64,000 nucleotides of DNA from Allodiplogaster sudhausi (lineage: Eukaryota > Nematoda > Chromadorea > Rhabditida > Diplogasteridae): assembly GCA_945643635.1 (NCBI GenBank), contig CALZFC010000243.1, positions 1,021,501-1,085,500 on the forward strand, in the 5' to 3' direction. Below are positions 45,724 through 55,752 of the stretch, piece after piece. How positions within the stretch are numbered: position 1 is the first letter of the stretch; every line of letters starts with the position of its first letter. The notes beneath the pieces were generated by a model. It saw nothing but the letters and a program-made list of their open reading frames with translations. It was not told the origin of the DNA and ran no database searches. Made by a program: the position numbers and the translations under genes.

Positions 45724-47100
45724 TCTCTGTGTTCCGCTCTTTCTTCTCTGCTATCTCCGCGCTTTAGCACTCTCTTATTTTGCGCCTCCTCTGCATGGCT
45801 GCTGCGGAGGCGGATATGACAAGTTTCAGCTCTACATACATTCATGGCGACTCGCTTGTTATCTTACTTTCTCTCTATGATCTAATGGAACGACCACACC
45901 TGCAGTGTGAACAATACTCCTCCCCCCACCTACTGGAGACTGAACATATTGGCCCAATAACACTGAAAAAAAAATTGAGCATTGAAATATAGTGTGACTT
46001 TTCTTTTTAGACTGCTAGAAACTGATAGTGCAGAAGTAACCGGTAATAGTAAAGGGGAATGCTAGATGGCGAGGGGAAGCAGTTATCTCAAAAACAATTT
46101 TTTTTTTCGATTTTTTTTTCCCTAACGGCTCACATCATCACTAGCCATCCTTTCCGATGCAGTCAAAACAAAAGGACATTTGTAGTATAATTATCCAGCA
46201 CTATTAATGGATAGTTGCTTGATGAAATTTTAAAGAAATTAAATAAAGATTTGCGAATGCAGTTATGGTTATCTTGGAAGCAATGAGAGGTTCAACCATT
46301 CCCTCCTTACCATTAGCCAAATTGACACTGAACGATGCAGGATGGCTCATCTAACAATAAGAAGGTATGTACATATCCCGACGTGGTTCGAATGCCCGCG
46401 ACAGTCTGGCAACTCTTAATTACCCCGTTCTTTTAGAAGAAGTGTGAGAACCAGCTCAACTTCCAACAATGGCCACTTTCGAATAATACTTTATATGATG
46501 TGTAATTAAAGGTATGCGCCATCTCACGACTCCTCTACCCACCTTTTCATTGTCTCTCCCTTTGAGTTTAACGTTTCAACCTTTCCATATCCAATCTGAG
46601 CATGATTTATTTTATCAGGGAGGGGTTGGATGGAATTACAAAAAGAAGGATCACACAATGCTAGTTCAAAAAGAAGAGAATGAGAGAGAAGAGACTTATT
46701 TCATGGGTAGAGAGGTTTTCTCTTCATCTCTATTTTTTTTCTCTCTCTCTATTCTGTCTTTCTTTCTCTCCGTCTATCTCTCCCTCCTGGAATATAAAAG
46801 GAAGTTTGCTTGCCCTACGGGTCATCACTTGATATGGCATGGCAGATATCCGTATCCCTCATTTTGCCATCTCTTCTCTTTCTCATCCAGCCATGCACTT
46901 CCTGCGTACCCATGAGAGCCACTCCGAAACGTTCGTTCATTTCTTAATTCAGAGCATTATCTATTTTGATCTCTTAAGCCTGTCAAACATGCAGCCAAGA
47001 TCTCAAAAGAACCGGAGCAGTATGTGGTGTTCGGGAGACTTGCATCCAGTGCACGGAGACCAACGTCAGGAAACTCCTCTATCTCTTTCTTCTTATTTTT
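44060..47100 (+). repeat. Segmental tandem duplication, unit B with an extra partial repeat
   Basis: A short third copy of the ggtttgaagaggtgtcattatc block occurs at 44238; the other copies are at 40915 and, more diverged, near 45210, so a part of the unit has been repeated inside unit B. Unit B runs into the intact C6-like exons at 46995-47636. Confidence 0.7.
44984..45172 (+). repeat. Long GA/GGA low-complexity tract
   Basis: Nearly pure purine on the + strand, with gagaga runs broken by ggagggg. The corresponding place in unit A (40825-40855) is only a short GA run. Confidence 0.9.
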
Positions 47101-47130
47101 TTCTCACTCTTTCACACTACTCTCTTCCCT

Positions 47131-47170
<40 letters not shown>

Positions 47171-47248
47171 CTCCTCTCTTTTCTTCGACCTCGAGTCATA
47201 TTTCCTCCTCCATCTGTCAATTCTCACTCTTTAGTACTTTCTTTGCCT

Positions 47249-47295
<47 letters not shown>

Positions 47296-47636
47296 GATTG
47301 CCTACACCCAAGACGGAGGCTGTCTCTCTGCAAGAGTGACCTGTGGCCCTGCGAATAACCCTCGTGTTCGACTCTTCTTTCCGGACGACACTTTTAACGA
47401 CATCCCGGCAGCAGACTTCGGGTGAGAAACTGTATTATTGAGTCTGCGGTAGGCGCAGTCTGACATTTATTTGAGGCACATTGAGACCTAGACAATTTTG
47501 TTCCCCTATAGAAATACATGCTTGTTGTCAACTCTGAACTGTTTCAAGCCCTCTGAGCTGCTCTGCTGACGGCTGGACTTTCAAGAAAGGCAACTCTGTT
47601 CTGAAAGTCAAGCGCGCAGTCTGCTTCGGAAGCTAG
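46995..47636 (+). CDS. C6-like cysteine-rich domain gene, 3' part
   Basis: Exons 46995-47064 (ending at a GTCAGG donor), 47297-47421 and 47549-47636 join in frame and stop at TAG. The peptide has a cysteine pattern AVCGVRETCIQC, then IAYTQDGGCLSARVTC, LSCSADGWTF and AVCF. The order CxxC, a DGG turn, a paired C, C.DGW and a final C resembles the nematode C6 domain of secreted proteins, often repeated in multidomain extracellular proteins of unknown function. Upstream exons and the signal peptide were not found; a related first exon in unit A (43364-43470) has a 4-base insertion that shifts its frame. The CT-rich intron 47065-47296 contains two long microsatellites. Confidence 0.5.
47105..47296 (+). 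repeat. CT microsatellites in an intron
   Basis: Two (CT)n runs, at about 47130-47167 and 47250-47294, the second ending directly at the AG acceptor. Confidence 0.9.
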
Positions 47637-47954
47637 TTTCCCATTTTATTCTTGGTGAAACATTTTGAGTTATTAAAATTACAGTAGTACTGTGTAAGAA
47701 ACGAATAGACAGAAGTAATTCTTTAGAGACTATTGTTGATTAATAGATATAAGTATTTGGAAGATTGAATATATTTTTTTAATTTACCAGAAACGGCGAT
47801 TGACTCTCTTCCTCCCTCTCTCACTCTCTCTCTTTCTCTCACTCTGTCTCGTTCTCTCATTCTCTCTTGCTCTTTCTCTCTTTTTTCTCTCTTTCTATCT
47901 TTCTTTATTTGTCACTTTCATTCTCCCTCTATCTCTTTCTTTCTCTTCCTCTAG

Positions 47955-48456
47955 ATCTCGACAATGCCCAGATGAGCCCGATTGACATTCACACTGTGAT
48001 GGCAGTAACAAATGAGAACTATGACTCGTCAATGTTCAAATTGAACTACGGAGGGAGCGGAGTGACGGATCACATCGACATGGTTCGGGTTCTTCTCGTC
48101 ATTTCATTGTCTTAAGGAAGAGTAAATAGCGATTTCCATGCAGAATCACGATCACGGCTGGACTGTTTTCACAAAGGACACCGCTAATCCATGTGAGGTT
48201 TCTTTTCCGGCCACTTGCCAGCTCTAACTCTAATCTCGTGTTCCCAAAAACAACGCATGCAGAATAGTGTTTGATTGGATAGCGAGAGGATAAGCTAAGA
48301 CAAGACAACAACAAAACAGGAGCCAGTTCAGTTTGGACGGCCTCTCAGCTGCAAGAACCCATGCGACTTGTCCAGTTCCACATGCACTGGGGAAGTCCGG
48401 CGAACCAACTCGGCAGCGAGCATGTCATAGATGGAATGAAGCACAATGGGGAGGTG

Positions 48457-48493
<37 letters not shown>

Positions 48494-48509
48494 CAGTCTC
48501 TGCCTCTCT

Positions 48510-48551
<42 letters not shown>

Positions 48552-50081
48552 CTGTCTCTCTTTGGCAGTCTCTGACTCTGCCTCTCTCCTCCTCCTCCTC
48601 CTCTCTCTCTCTCCATCGTAATGTATTTTTTTTCTATCTCATCTGTCTCTAAAGATCGGGTGTACATAGATACATACAGTACCGCTCAACGGCGAGGGGT
48701 CATCAATGCTGCGTCGGCCATAGCGGACGCGGCCGAATGGGCCATGTGGAATATCTCGCTACTGAGAACGTTTTTAGGCAAATCACATATCAATTTGAGA
48801 TCTCTGAATTTTTCTTCACTAATCCCGTTAAGAAAAATTTAGAAAATTTGTGAAATTAGCATTTTCATGATGTACGGTGATATAATTGTTTCGTTTTTCT
48901 ATGACATTTCGTGTGTCACAGGTTCGAACCACAAGCGGAGCAAATGTTTTGCTGCATATTTTAAGAATTGTTTAACGTGATTAGTGAAGAAAAATTCAAG
49001 AATCTTATATTGATATGTGATTTGCCTGAAAACGCTTTCTGCAGCAATTTAGCCGCGTCCGCTATAGCCGACGCAGCATTGACCCCTCGCCGTTGAGTAT
49101 GCATGTACATACATATTTGCTTTCAGCTCCACTTCGTGCACTTCAACCCAAAGTACGGTTCCTTCAGAAATGCAAGGAGCAAAGAGGGCGGCCTCGCCGT
49201 CTTGGCAGTCTTCGTGCAGGTTCACGACTCTGCTAACCATAAGCCGTAATTGTTATGCCAAGGCAGTCAAATTAGTTCTTCAGATTGGCGCGCGAAATCC
49301 GGCATTCGATCCGATCATCGCGGCCGTCCAAGAATTCGTAGCCAGCGGAGAAGAGGAGGCCGAGGTGCCCATCGCCATTGATCCCGCTTCACTCATCCCA
49401 CGTTGGTTGCAGACATCGTCCCATTCACGACTAATCTACCTCTTTCTCTTTCTCTCTCTTTTCTCTCTCCTCCCTCTCTCACTTTCTCCCTCTCACTTTC
49501 GTCTGTCTCTCACTTTTTTCTCTCACTCTCTTATCTCTCATTCCCTCCTCCCTCTCGCTCTCTTCTGTCTCTCACTTTCTACTGTCTCACTCTCTTCTCT
49601 CTCACTCTCTTCTCTCTCACTCTCTTATCCATCACCCTCTTTTCCCTCTCACTTACTCTCTCACTCTCTCCTCCCTCTCACTCTCTTCTCTCTCTCTCTC
49701 TCTCAGCTGACCATGACTACTATGCCTACACGGGTTCTCTGACAACTCCGGACTTCCAGACTTGTGTCGCGTGGACTGTCCTTCCAATGCAAATAACAAT
49801 GTCACAAGAGCAGGCAGGGATATTTTACATGTCAATTTCTTAGGATTGCTCTTAATGAACAATTAAGACATGTAATTACAATTAGTACCATCGTAAAATG
49901 AACCAGTAATAAGTGAATTGTCCACTTGCAGATGAACGTGCTGTACACGCTGACCGAGGAGATCTTCAGAGACGAGCAGACGATCCAGCCGGACACGGTC
50001 ATCTACACTTCCATGATGACCGCCAAGGCGGACAATTCCCGCCCTCCGCCCCAAATAGACTTCCAAGAGGACGAAGAGTGA
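47955..50081 (+). CDS. Alpha-type carbonic anhydrase, N-terminal exon not found
   Basis: Reversibly hydrates CO2 to bicarbonate with a zinc ion held by three histidines. Exons 47955-48082, 48144-48192, 48332-48453, 49127-49219, 49284-49401, 49707-49813 and 49932-50081 give about 255 aa in frame. Conserved parts: SPIDI near the start, QFHMHWG (first two zinc histidines), GSEH, LHFVHFN (third zinc histidine), GLAVLAVF, GSLTTPDF (with the Thr that orients the zinc-bound water) and VAWTVL. All catalytic residues are present. The exon that should precede 47955 (WxY...NGP region) was not recognised, although only about 20-30 residues are missing. The intron after 49813 has a GC donor (CAG|GCAGGG). 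Intron 48454-49126 holds a CT repeat and a MITE. A polyadenylation signal is at 50186. Confidence 0.85.
48460..48615 (+). repeat. CT microsatellite in a carbonic anhydrase intron
   Basis: Two (CT)n runs separated by tggcagtctctg, itself present twice. Confidence 0.9.
48684..49096. mobile_element. MITE with about 150 bp inverted repeats
   Basis: The ends gctcaacggcgaggggtca and its reverse complement (tgacccctcgccgttgag) face each other, followed by matched text atgctgcgtcggc and, further in, ttttcaggcaaatcacatat. No coding capacity. A fragment related to its end (cgcgtccgctat, then tcgccgttgag) is also present at about 41290-41355. Confidence 0.75.
49436..49706 (+). repeat. CT/CTCA low-complexity tract
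   Basis: An intron filled with ctctcactctctt-type repeats up to the acceptor at 49705-49706. Confidence 0.9.
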
Positions 50082-50185
50082 GGACATCCACTCCGAGCTT
50101 GCCCTGTGGCTGGCTGCTTTTTTGTTATCGGGAATTCAAATTTCATAGAATGTGTACATATGTATGTACATGGCATGAGATGACA

Positions 50186-50191
50186 AATAAA
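50186..50191 (+). terminator. Polyadenylation signal of the carbonic anhydrase gene
   Basis: AATAAA about 105 bases after the stop codon. Confidence 0.6.
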
Positions 50192-51163
50192 ACTTAATAC
50201 TTTGCTACCGTACATGTTTACAACTTTGGTTTGTTAAATCCGCCCACTTGACTCAAGTGCTCACAAAACAAAAAGTGGTTCTGATAAATTTCAGTGTAGT
50301 GAGAGATAAATAAATATTCATTAAAACAGCCGACGAACCAGAAGCAGAGTACGTGGAACTGTTTGCATTTGCGATGACATATGCAAAAACGAAAAGATTA
50401 AAGTAGTCGAGCGTGTCAAAGACGATATTCTAGTGACATGTCAATTCATCCTCCGGCTGTAATGGAATTCTGTTAGAGTTGGCATGGCACAACACGCTTC
50501 ATACCAAATATCGTGTGCGTCTTTCCAAGATGGCGCCCCAAGGTCAGTTCACTCACAATCAGAGGAGTACTGCATGAGTCTCTGTTCACTCATTTCATTG
50601 TCAGAGCAATATTCATCATTAGTTTAAATATACTATATGTCTTGAGATTGCCCAAAACGAAGCATTTTCTTCTCAAGACAAGTTCATTCGTTATTGTGCT
50701 CTTAATTTTTACACATTCAACATTCTCTGAATTCTTTTATCGAATTCAATGCAAGACGGCCTGTGATGTGTCGTGAAGCTGCTGTGGTGCAGTTGGGGAA
50801 GTCCACAGAGTTCGACGCTCTTTCTCTAACAAGGGAAGCCTCTTTCCATAACCCAGCCAATCGCAATCTGAGTCGCAATTTGTAAGTGCTCTCCTCTCCT
50901 CGTTCCTCGTCACTTATATCCTATCCACTGCCTAGCTTCCTATCAGTAGCTGCCCACGTTCTTCTCGATTTAGCTTGACTCAACGGCGACGCGCGAAATT
51001 GACGTTTTGCGGCTCTCAATGCACATGAAGTTCTCCAGGTTCTGCAATGATGAAGGATCAGACATCAGAGATCAGACATCAGAGAACAATGTCAAAGAGA
51101 ATGTGAAAAGAATCATCATCAAATATTTAGAATCAAACCAAAGAACCCGAATTTTTCATTATT
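50192..51163. other. Intergenic, no gene recognised
   Basis: No supported exon; only short frames. Confidence 0.4.
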
Positions 51164-52275
51164 TTATTCAAATGCAATATTTAAAATTTCACTCTGATAT
51201 TCTTTAATTTCTTTACTCCACAAAAAACTCCTCTCACGTGCCTGATAGTTGTTATCTTCCACGGATGGCTCCGTGAGCTTTCCTCGCTTAGATGGCATTT
51301 CCTGCAATCACGGACCAGGAAACCTATTATTTCACTGCCAAATTTGAAATGTAACCTGAAGGAATAAAAAAACCCAATAAAGTTACTAATTGAACCAAGA
51401 TTCAGGGTCCGAGACAACAAACTTCAGTGCTTTGAGAGTCGCGGGTGTCGCTAAGACGACAAGGCACAGGAAGTGCGTTCTCCGGCTGCTGCTGCTGCCT
51501 TTCCGTGCGCTTCGAAGGCTGCTAAAAAGATACCCTTTCAATATTTGGCCAAGTAAATCCATTTAAATCTCTAGATTTGTTATATGTTATTGGTGTAAAA
51601 CTTTAGGATGAATATGAAGAAAAGTTGCAGCGACGCACGGTTTTCAGAACGCTTCGAGCGCTCGCACTGACCCTGCGTTTCTTGAAGCTATCCTGCAAAA
51701 AACAGATCCATATAAAAAAATGAGAATTAATCAAAATTACTATTATCCTATCGTGGCCTATCTTGGCCTTCTTCATTGAAAAAAAAACACCCCGACTTTA
51801 TACTTATTGCAAACATTTGGGCCAAAACGCACTTCTTTGGGAGAAGGTGGTTCCATCGGATCTGAAACGGCAGATGAAGCAATTTTTCCCATGAATAAAA
51901 AAATGAATAGATTATTAAGGAAGAAAAAATACATAATCAGCTAACCCGTGAGCCTGACGGAGATCTGCTTGACAGCAGTCTGACAATGAATGAAATACAA
52001 ATTTGTATTTTTATTTCACGCTCGCAATTGTGTGCTTCGAGCATATGTACGTGCATTTTTACTTTGTAATGCTTTAACAAACTCTACCAATTGCTAGGCG
52101 GGAAATAATAATCCACAAGACATTATTTATTTAATCTTTTGGTATTATGAAAAATGCGTTTCGATTAATGATAGTCGCTAGAATACTACTGTAAGAGAAA
52201 AAAATGCTCAATTGCCTTCTTTTTCTTCCTCGCACATGACGAGATGAAGAAGATGGCCGCCAGCGCCGGAAGAAG
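51164..52275 (-). CDS. Unknown basic protein, C-terminal exons, with a PP1-docking-like motif
   Basis: Six minus-strand exons join in consistent phase: 52275-52236, 51979-51946, 51861-51815, 51692-51639, 51521-51423 and 51301-51164, ending in TAA. The peptide is rich in Arg, Ser, Lys and Gln: RRWRPSSSSRH, then TAVKQISVRLT, DPMEPPSPKEVRFGPN, DSFKKRRVSASARSVLKT, QPSKRTERQQQQPENALPVP and a Glu-rich end. KEVRF fits the [KR]x[VI]x[FW] docking motif by which regulatory proteins bind PP1, and KKRRVSAS is a possible basophilic kinase site or nuclear signal. I do not recognise the family. Exons 5' of 52275 were not resolved. Five consecutive in-phase junctions argue that it is a real gene; a regulatory nuclear or PP1-binding role is only an inference. 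Confidence 0.5.
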
Positions 52276-53416
52276 CTGTGGAAAAAGCAATTTTTTTTAA
52301 AAAGCTATAAATTTAAAAGTCATTTTTTAATGAACGGACAAACCAATGCGAGAGCCATCACAAGTCGACCAGCTAAGACGATGGATAGGATGATAAATGA
52401 TTAGGACAATGATGAAGGATATACAGTTCGCAAACAAAATGTCTAAACACAGATTCATGAAACGGATGTAAATCCTCGGAAACTGACAAATTTATGCAAA
52501 TTTTTAAAAATTAATATAAAATCGCCGGAGGCCATTTAGGAAAAAATAAAAATTGTTGGCATCATTTCTCGACTTGGGACTATCGATCTGTAGAGGTGCG
52601 ATAAAAATCCGCCGGGTTATGCTTAGATGGTTCCCTTGTGAGACCGTGTGATGTAATAAACATTGATTCATGCCAAAAGCTTCCACTGTTGAGGCAACAT
52701 TTACGCCTTATATCAGTTGCACATAAAGATATCTACAAACCCTCCTCTCTTACATGAAAACAGCGAGCAATTTTGCTCTTCGGGAACCCCGAAAACCGAT
52801 CCAAAAACTTAGGTTCTTGACACAGCTTTCACTGGTCGGAATCCCAAGCATACCTTGAGTAACTGGGTTGAAACCGACTAAGTCCGCTTGGCGTCGCCTC
52901 CCCACTCGCCTTGGCAACCGAGCCTTGTCGTATTTAGCTGCGTTTCTCTGTTTCTCTGCGTCGCTGGGAACTATAGCTTACTCTAATAGTGCCTTGCCGT
53001 ATAGGCTAGTTTGTCCTGCGCGGAAGTTCTTGATACTGTAGTTTGGTCAGACTACTGAAAATAGCAAGGCCATTTGGGAATCTTGTTGCTCTGTAATATT
53101 CTTAACCTTGACTTTTGTTTGATGTCACCGGCGCTGTTGCAACAAGAGGTTCCACTGCAGTGAACGTGCACAACTATTATGTAACCGTGAATGTTTGCAT
53201 GTATATCGATGTAGATAAATAAATATACACATAAGGATCGGTATGTAAATAGATTAAAATGAGAAACACTGTATATCCATTTCCGTCATCACTGGTTCTT
53301 TTATTCCTTTATTCGGATAAATTGAGAGTCTTTTTTATTGTTGTGACGACTGGATCATTCAAAAAAGTTCATGCTCAACTTTCCGTCGTCGTTTTGTCAG
53401 CCTAATAAGACAGACG
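52276..53416. other. No clear gene; dispersed repeat copy 3
   Basis: The dispersed repeat is at about 52779-52880. Upstream exons of the minus-strand gene may lie in 52276-52700 but could not be fixed. Confidence 0.4.
52779..52880 (+). repeat. Dispersed repeat, copy 3
   Basis: Contains cgggaaccccgaa and cataccttgagtaactgggt in the same order as 37524-37715. Confidence 0.6.
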
Positions 53417-53647
53417 GTGTTATCGATGATCTCTACGATAGCAGATTCCATGAAGAGCATTCTCAATATACCGCCATCTCACAATCAGTCGAAGTTCTGT
53501 GTTGCTGCTCACTTGTCATCATGGAACACACCAGGCTACGAAGAAGTCAGAGAAAACGAAGGCAGAGAGCTGTTCAGAGACACATTCAAGCACACATTCG
53601 CACAAGCACACACGATCTATGTATACAATGAGAGAGGGCGAATGTAA
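53417..53647 (+). CDS. Possible 3' exon of an unrecognised gene
   Basis: An open frame reads naturally: KFCVAAHLSSWNTPGYEEV, then RELFRDTFKHTFAQAHTIY and YNERGRM before a TAA stop, with a possible acceptor at 53440-53441. No upstream exon or family was found. It could also be chance. Confidence 0.25.
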   Translation: MLSMISTIADSMKSILNIPPSHNQSKFCVAAHLSSWNTPGYEEVRENEGRELFRDTFKHTFAQAHTIYVYNERGRM

Positions 53648-53944
53648 GAGTCTATTTGGACAATGCCGGCCAGACTGCTGCTGCGAACTTATTTCTTGAC
53701 ATCAATAGAAATAAATTTTTCACACACATTATTTTCATTTAAAAATGCTTTCTATGCTGGATTCCTTTATCACAACAGGACGTTTTGAAGCCACTTGCAT
53801 GATACAAGTTGTATCCTTTATTATCTCGGCGGTGAATTGTTGACTACACTGTGTCTTGCTATTGCCTTTTCACTTATGCCGTCAGAAGTGACCTCTGCAG
53901 TCATAGCCCAGCGCCTGTTTACGTCCTTTCTAGCAATTGTCACA

Positions 53945-53945
<1 letters not shown>

Positions 53946-53986
<41 letters not shown>

Positions 53987-54294
53987 CCTCTTTTACTCTT
54001 CTCTGTATCTCTCCCTTCTTTCTCTTATTTGTCTCTCTCATTCTCGTTCTCTCTCTCTCTCTATTCCTCTCTCTTTCTCTTTCCCTCTAGCTCTATCGTT
54101 CTATGTCTTTTTCTTTCTCTCTCTCTCTCCGTCACACTCCTCATTTTTGCATTCGCTTGCCCTTTTCCCTCTCATTGTGTTCTTTCGTCGCTTTACTACT
54201 ATCTCTCACTTGTTTACATCTCTCGCTCTCTCTCACCCTTCTTCTCTCTCACTCTCTCCCTCTCTCTCTCCCTCTCTCTCTCTCACTCTCTCCC

Positions 54295-54325
<31 letters not shown>

Positions 54326-54345
54326 CACTCTCTCTGTTTCCAAAA
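53946..54345 (+). repeat. Long CT/CTC low-complexity tract
   Basis: Almost entirely pyrimidine for about 400 bases. It opens long Ser/Leu-rich frames that are not genes. Confidence 0.95.
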
Positions 54346-55084
54346 CTTTGTAGTCTTTAGCCCCTCCTTGCCGATTCGTTGCAGGGCAGGCACTGACTGA
54401 TGTTTCAAATCGAGAGCAGTCTAGCAGTATCGGCCAGGTCAACAAGTCTATCTCTCCATCTAAATCTCCCTCTCCCTCTCACTCTCTTCCCCTCTCTACT
54501 CTTGCCATCTCTCCCTTTGTGCTCTTCTCCATTCCATTTTTTCTCGAATTTTTCTCCCTCTCCTCTCTTGCTCTTTCTTACTCTTTCTTCCCCTCTGCCT
54601 TCATCTTTAATCTCTTTTTCACTCTCGCAGTCCTTGCTTTTTTCTTTTAAAAAGCAGCATGTGAGTGAGCGACCTAGAGAGTAGGTTTTTTCTTCAATGC
54701 ACTTTTCGATACAGAAAAACTAGTAGAAAATGTCTCACTCCTACATAAAATATTTTTGTTTTCAAGGAATTTGTTTGGGTGCGCCGCAATGTGCGTAAAA
54801 CAAATCTTGTTGGTGTATTTTAAAGTCTGTTAAAAATCGGGCGCGAAACTCTCCCATGTGATGATAACCGGACATTTATCGCGAGAATACCTTGGGAAGT
54901 TATTATGTTGTTGTCTTATTAGTTTTGTTTCTTTGCTCGCGTTATATGCATTGATTCGCGGTGCTTAATTCACGTAAATCTGCTGTTGCATTGTTGCATC
55001 GTTCGTAGTTAGAATGATCTGATTGACGTTGTTTAAAAAGAATAAGACTTACCTTAAGCTTCAATTTTTAAGCTAAGCAAAGCG
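54346..55084. other. Intergenic region upstream of the epoxide hydrolase
   Basis: The first half is pyrimidine-rich, the second AT-rich with no exon. An acceptor-like AG at 55071-55072, twelve bases before the ATG, is a probable spliced-leader site. Confidence 0.45.
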
Positions 55085-55702
55085 ATGGGCCTCCTGAAGC
55101 ACTTGGTGCTTCCGGTTCTCATTGCCGTCGGCGCCTTCGTCGCCTACAAGTCATTCCAACCAAAGGAGAAGGTACCGAATTCGTGTTTGCCGCTTGTTAA
55201 TGTTTAAGTTCGTTGTGAAAATATATTTATCTCGAATTGTTGCTTAAGTAGCAGAGTTTTTCTTGGAATTGATGGCACGCATCGATGTGTTTTATCCTGT
55301 TACTGGCAAGTAGGTTCTTACTTATTCCCCAGCTGATGTAGTCTTTCTTAGTTTTCTGTTCATGTTTTACTATGCTTCGTACTCCTTAAATTGCACCTAA
55401 CTCTTTAATCCAAAACGATTGTTACATTCGTTAAAAAGGAACGTTTCCAGCAGCCAACCGGAATCTTTATTGTATTAGTGCGCATTTCTGATTCATTTAT
55501 TTTATATTTCTTGTTAATTAATTAATGTTGTTTAAAAAAAGATAAATTCTCTTTCTTTCAGGTCGTGATCGAGGAGAATGGCTGGTTCGGCGCGGGCAAG
55601 CGTCGCCAGGATGACACCAAGATCACTCCGTTTGAAGTGGCCGTCTCCGAGGATACCATCAAGGTTGGCCACTCCATCACCCCCTTCTCTCGTCTCGTTT
55701 CG

Positions 55703-55752
<50 letters not shown>

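Noticed and set aside
53795..54400. 201-residue open frame rich in Ser and Leu
   Set aside because: It is a translation of a pyrimidine microsatellite; no splice signals, domain or codon pattern supports a protein. The same applies to Arg/Glu-rich or Ser/Leu-rich frames at 11555-11900, 16859-17121, 44975-45253 and 49403-49843.
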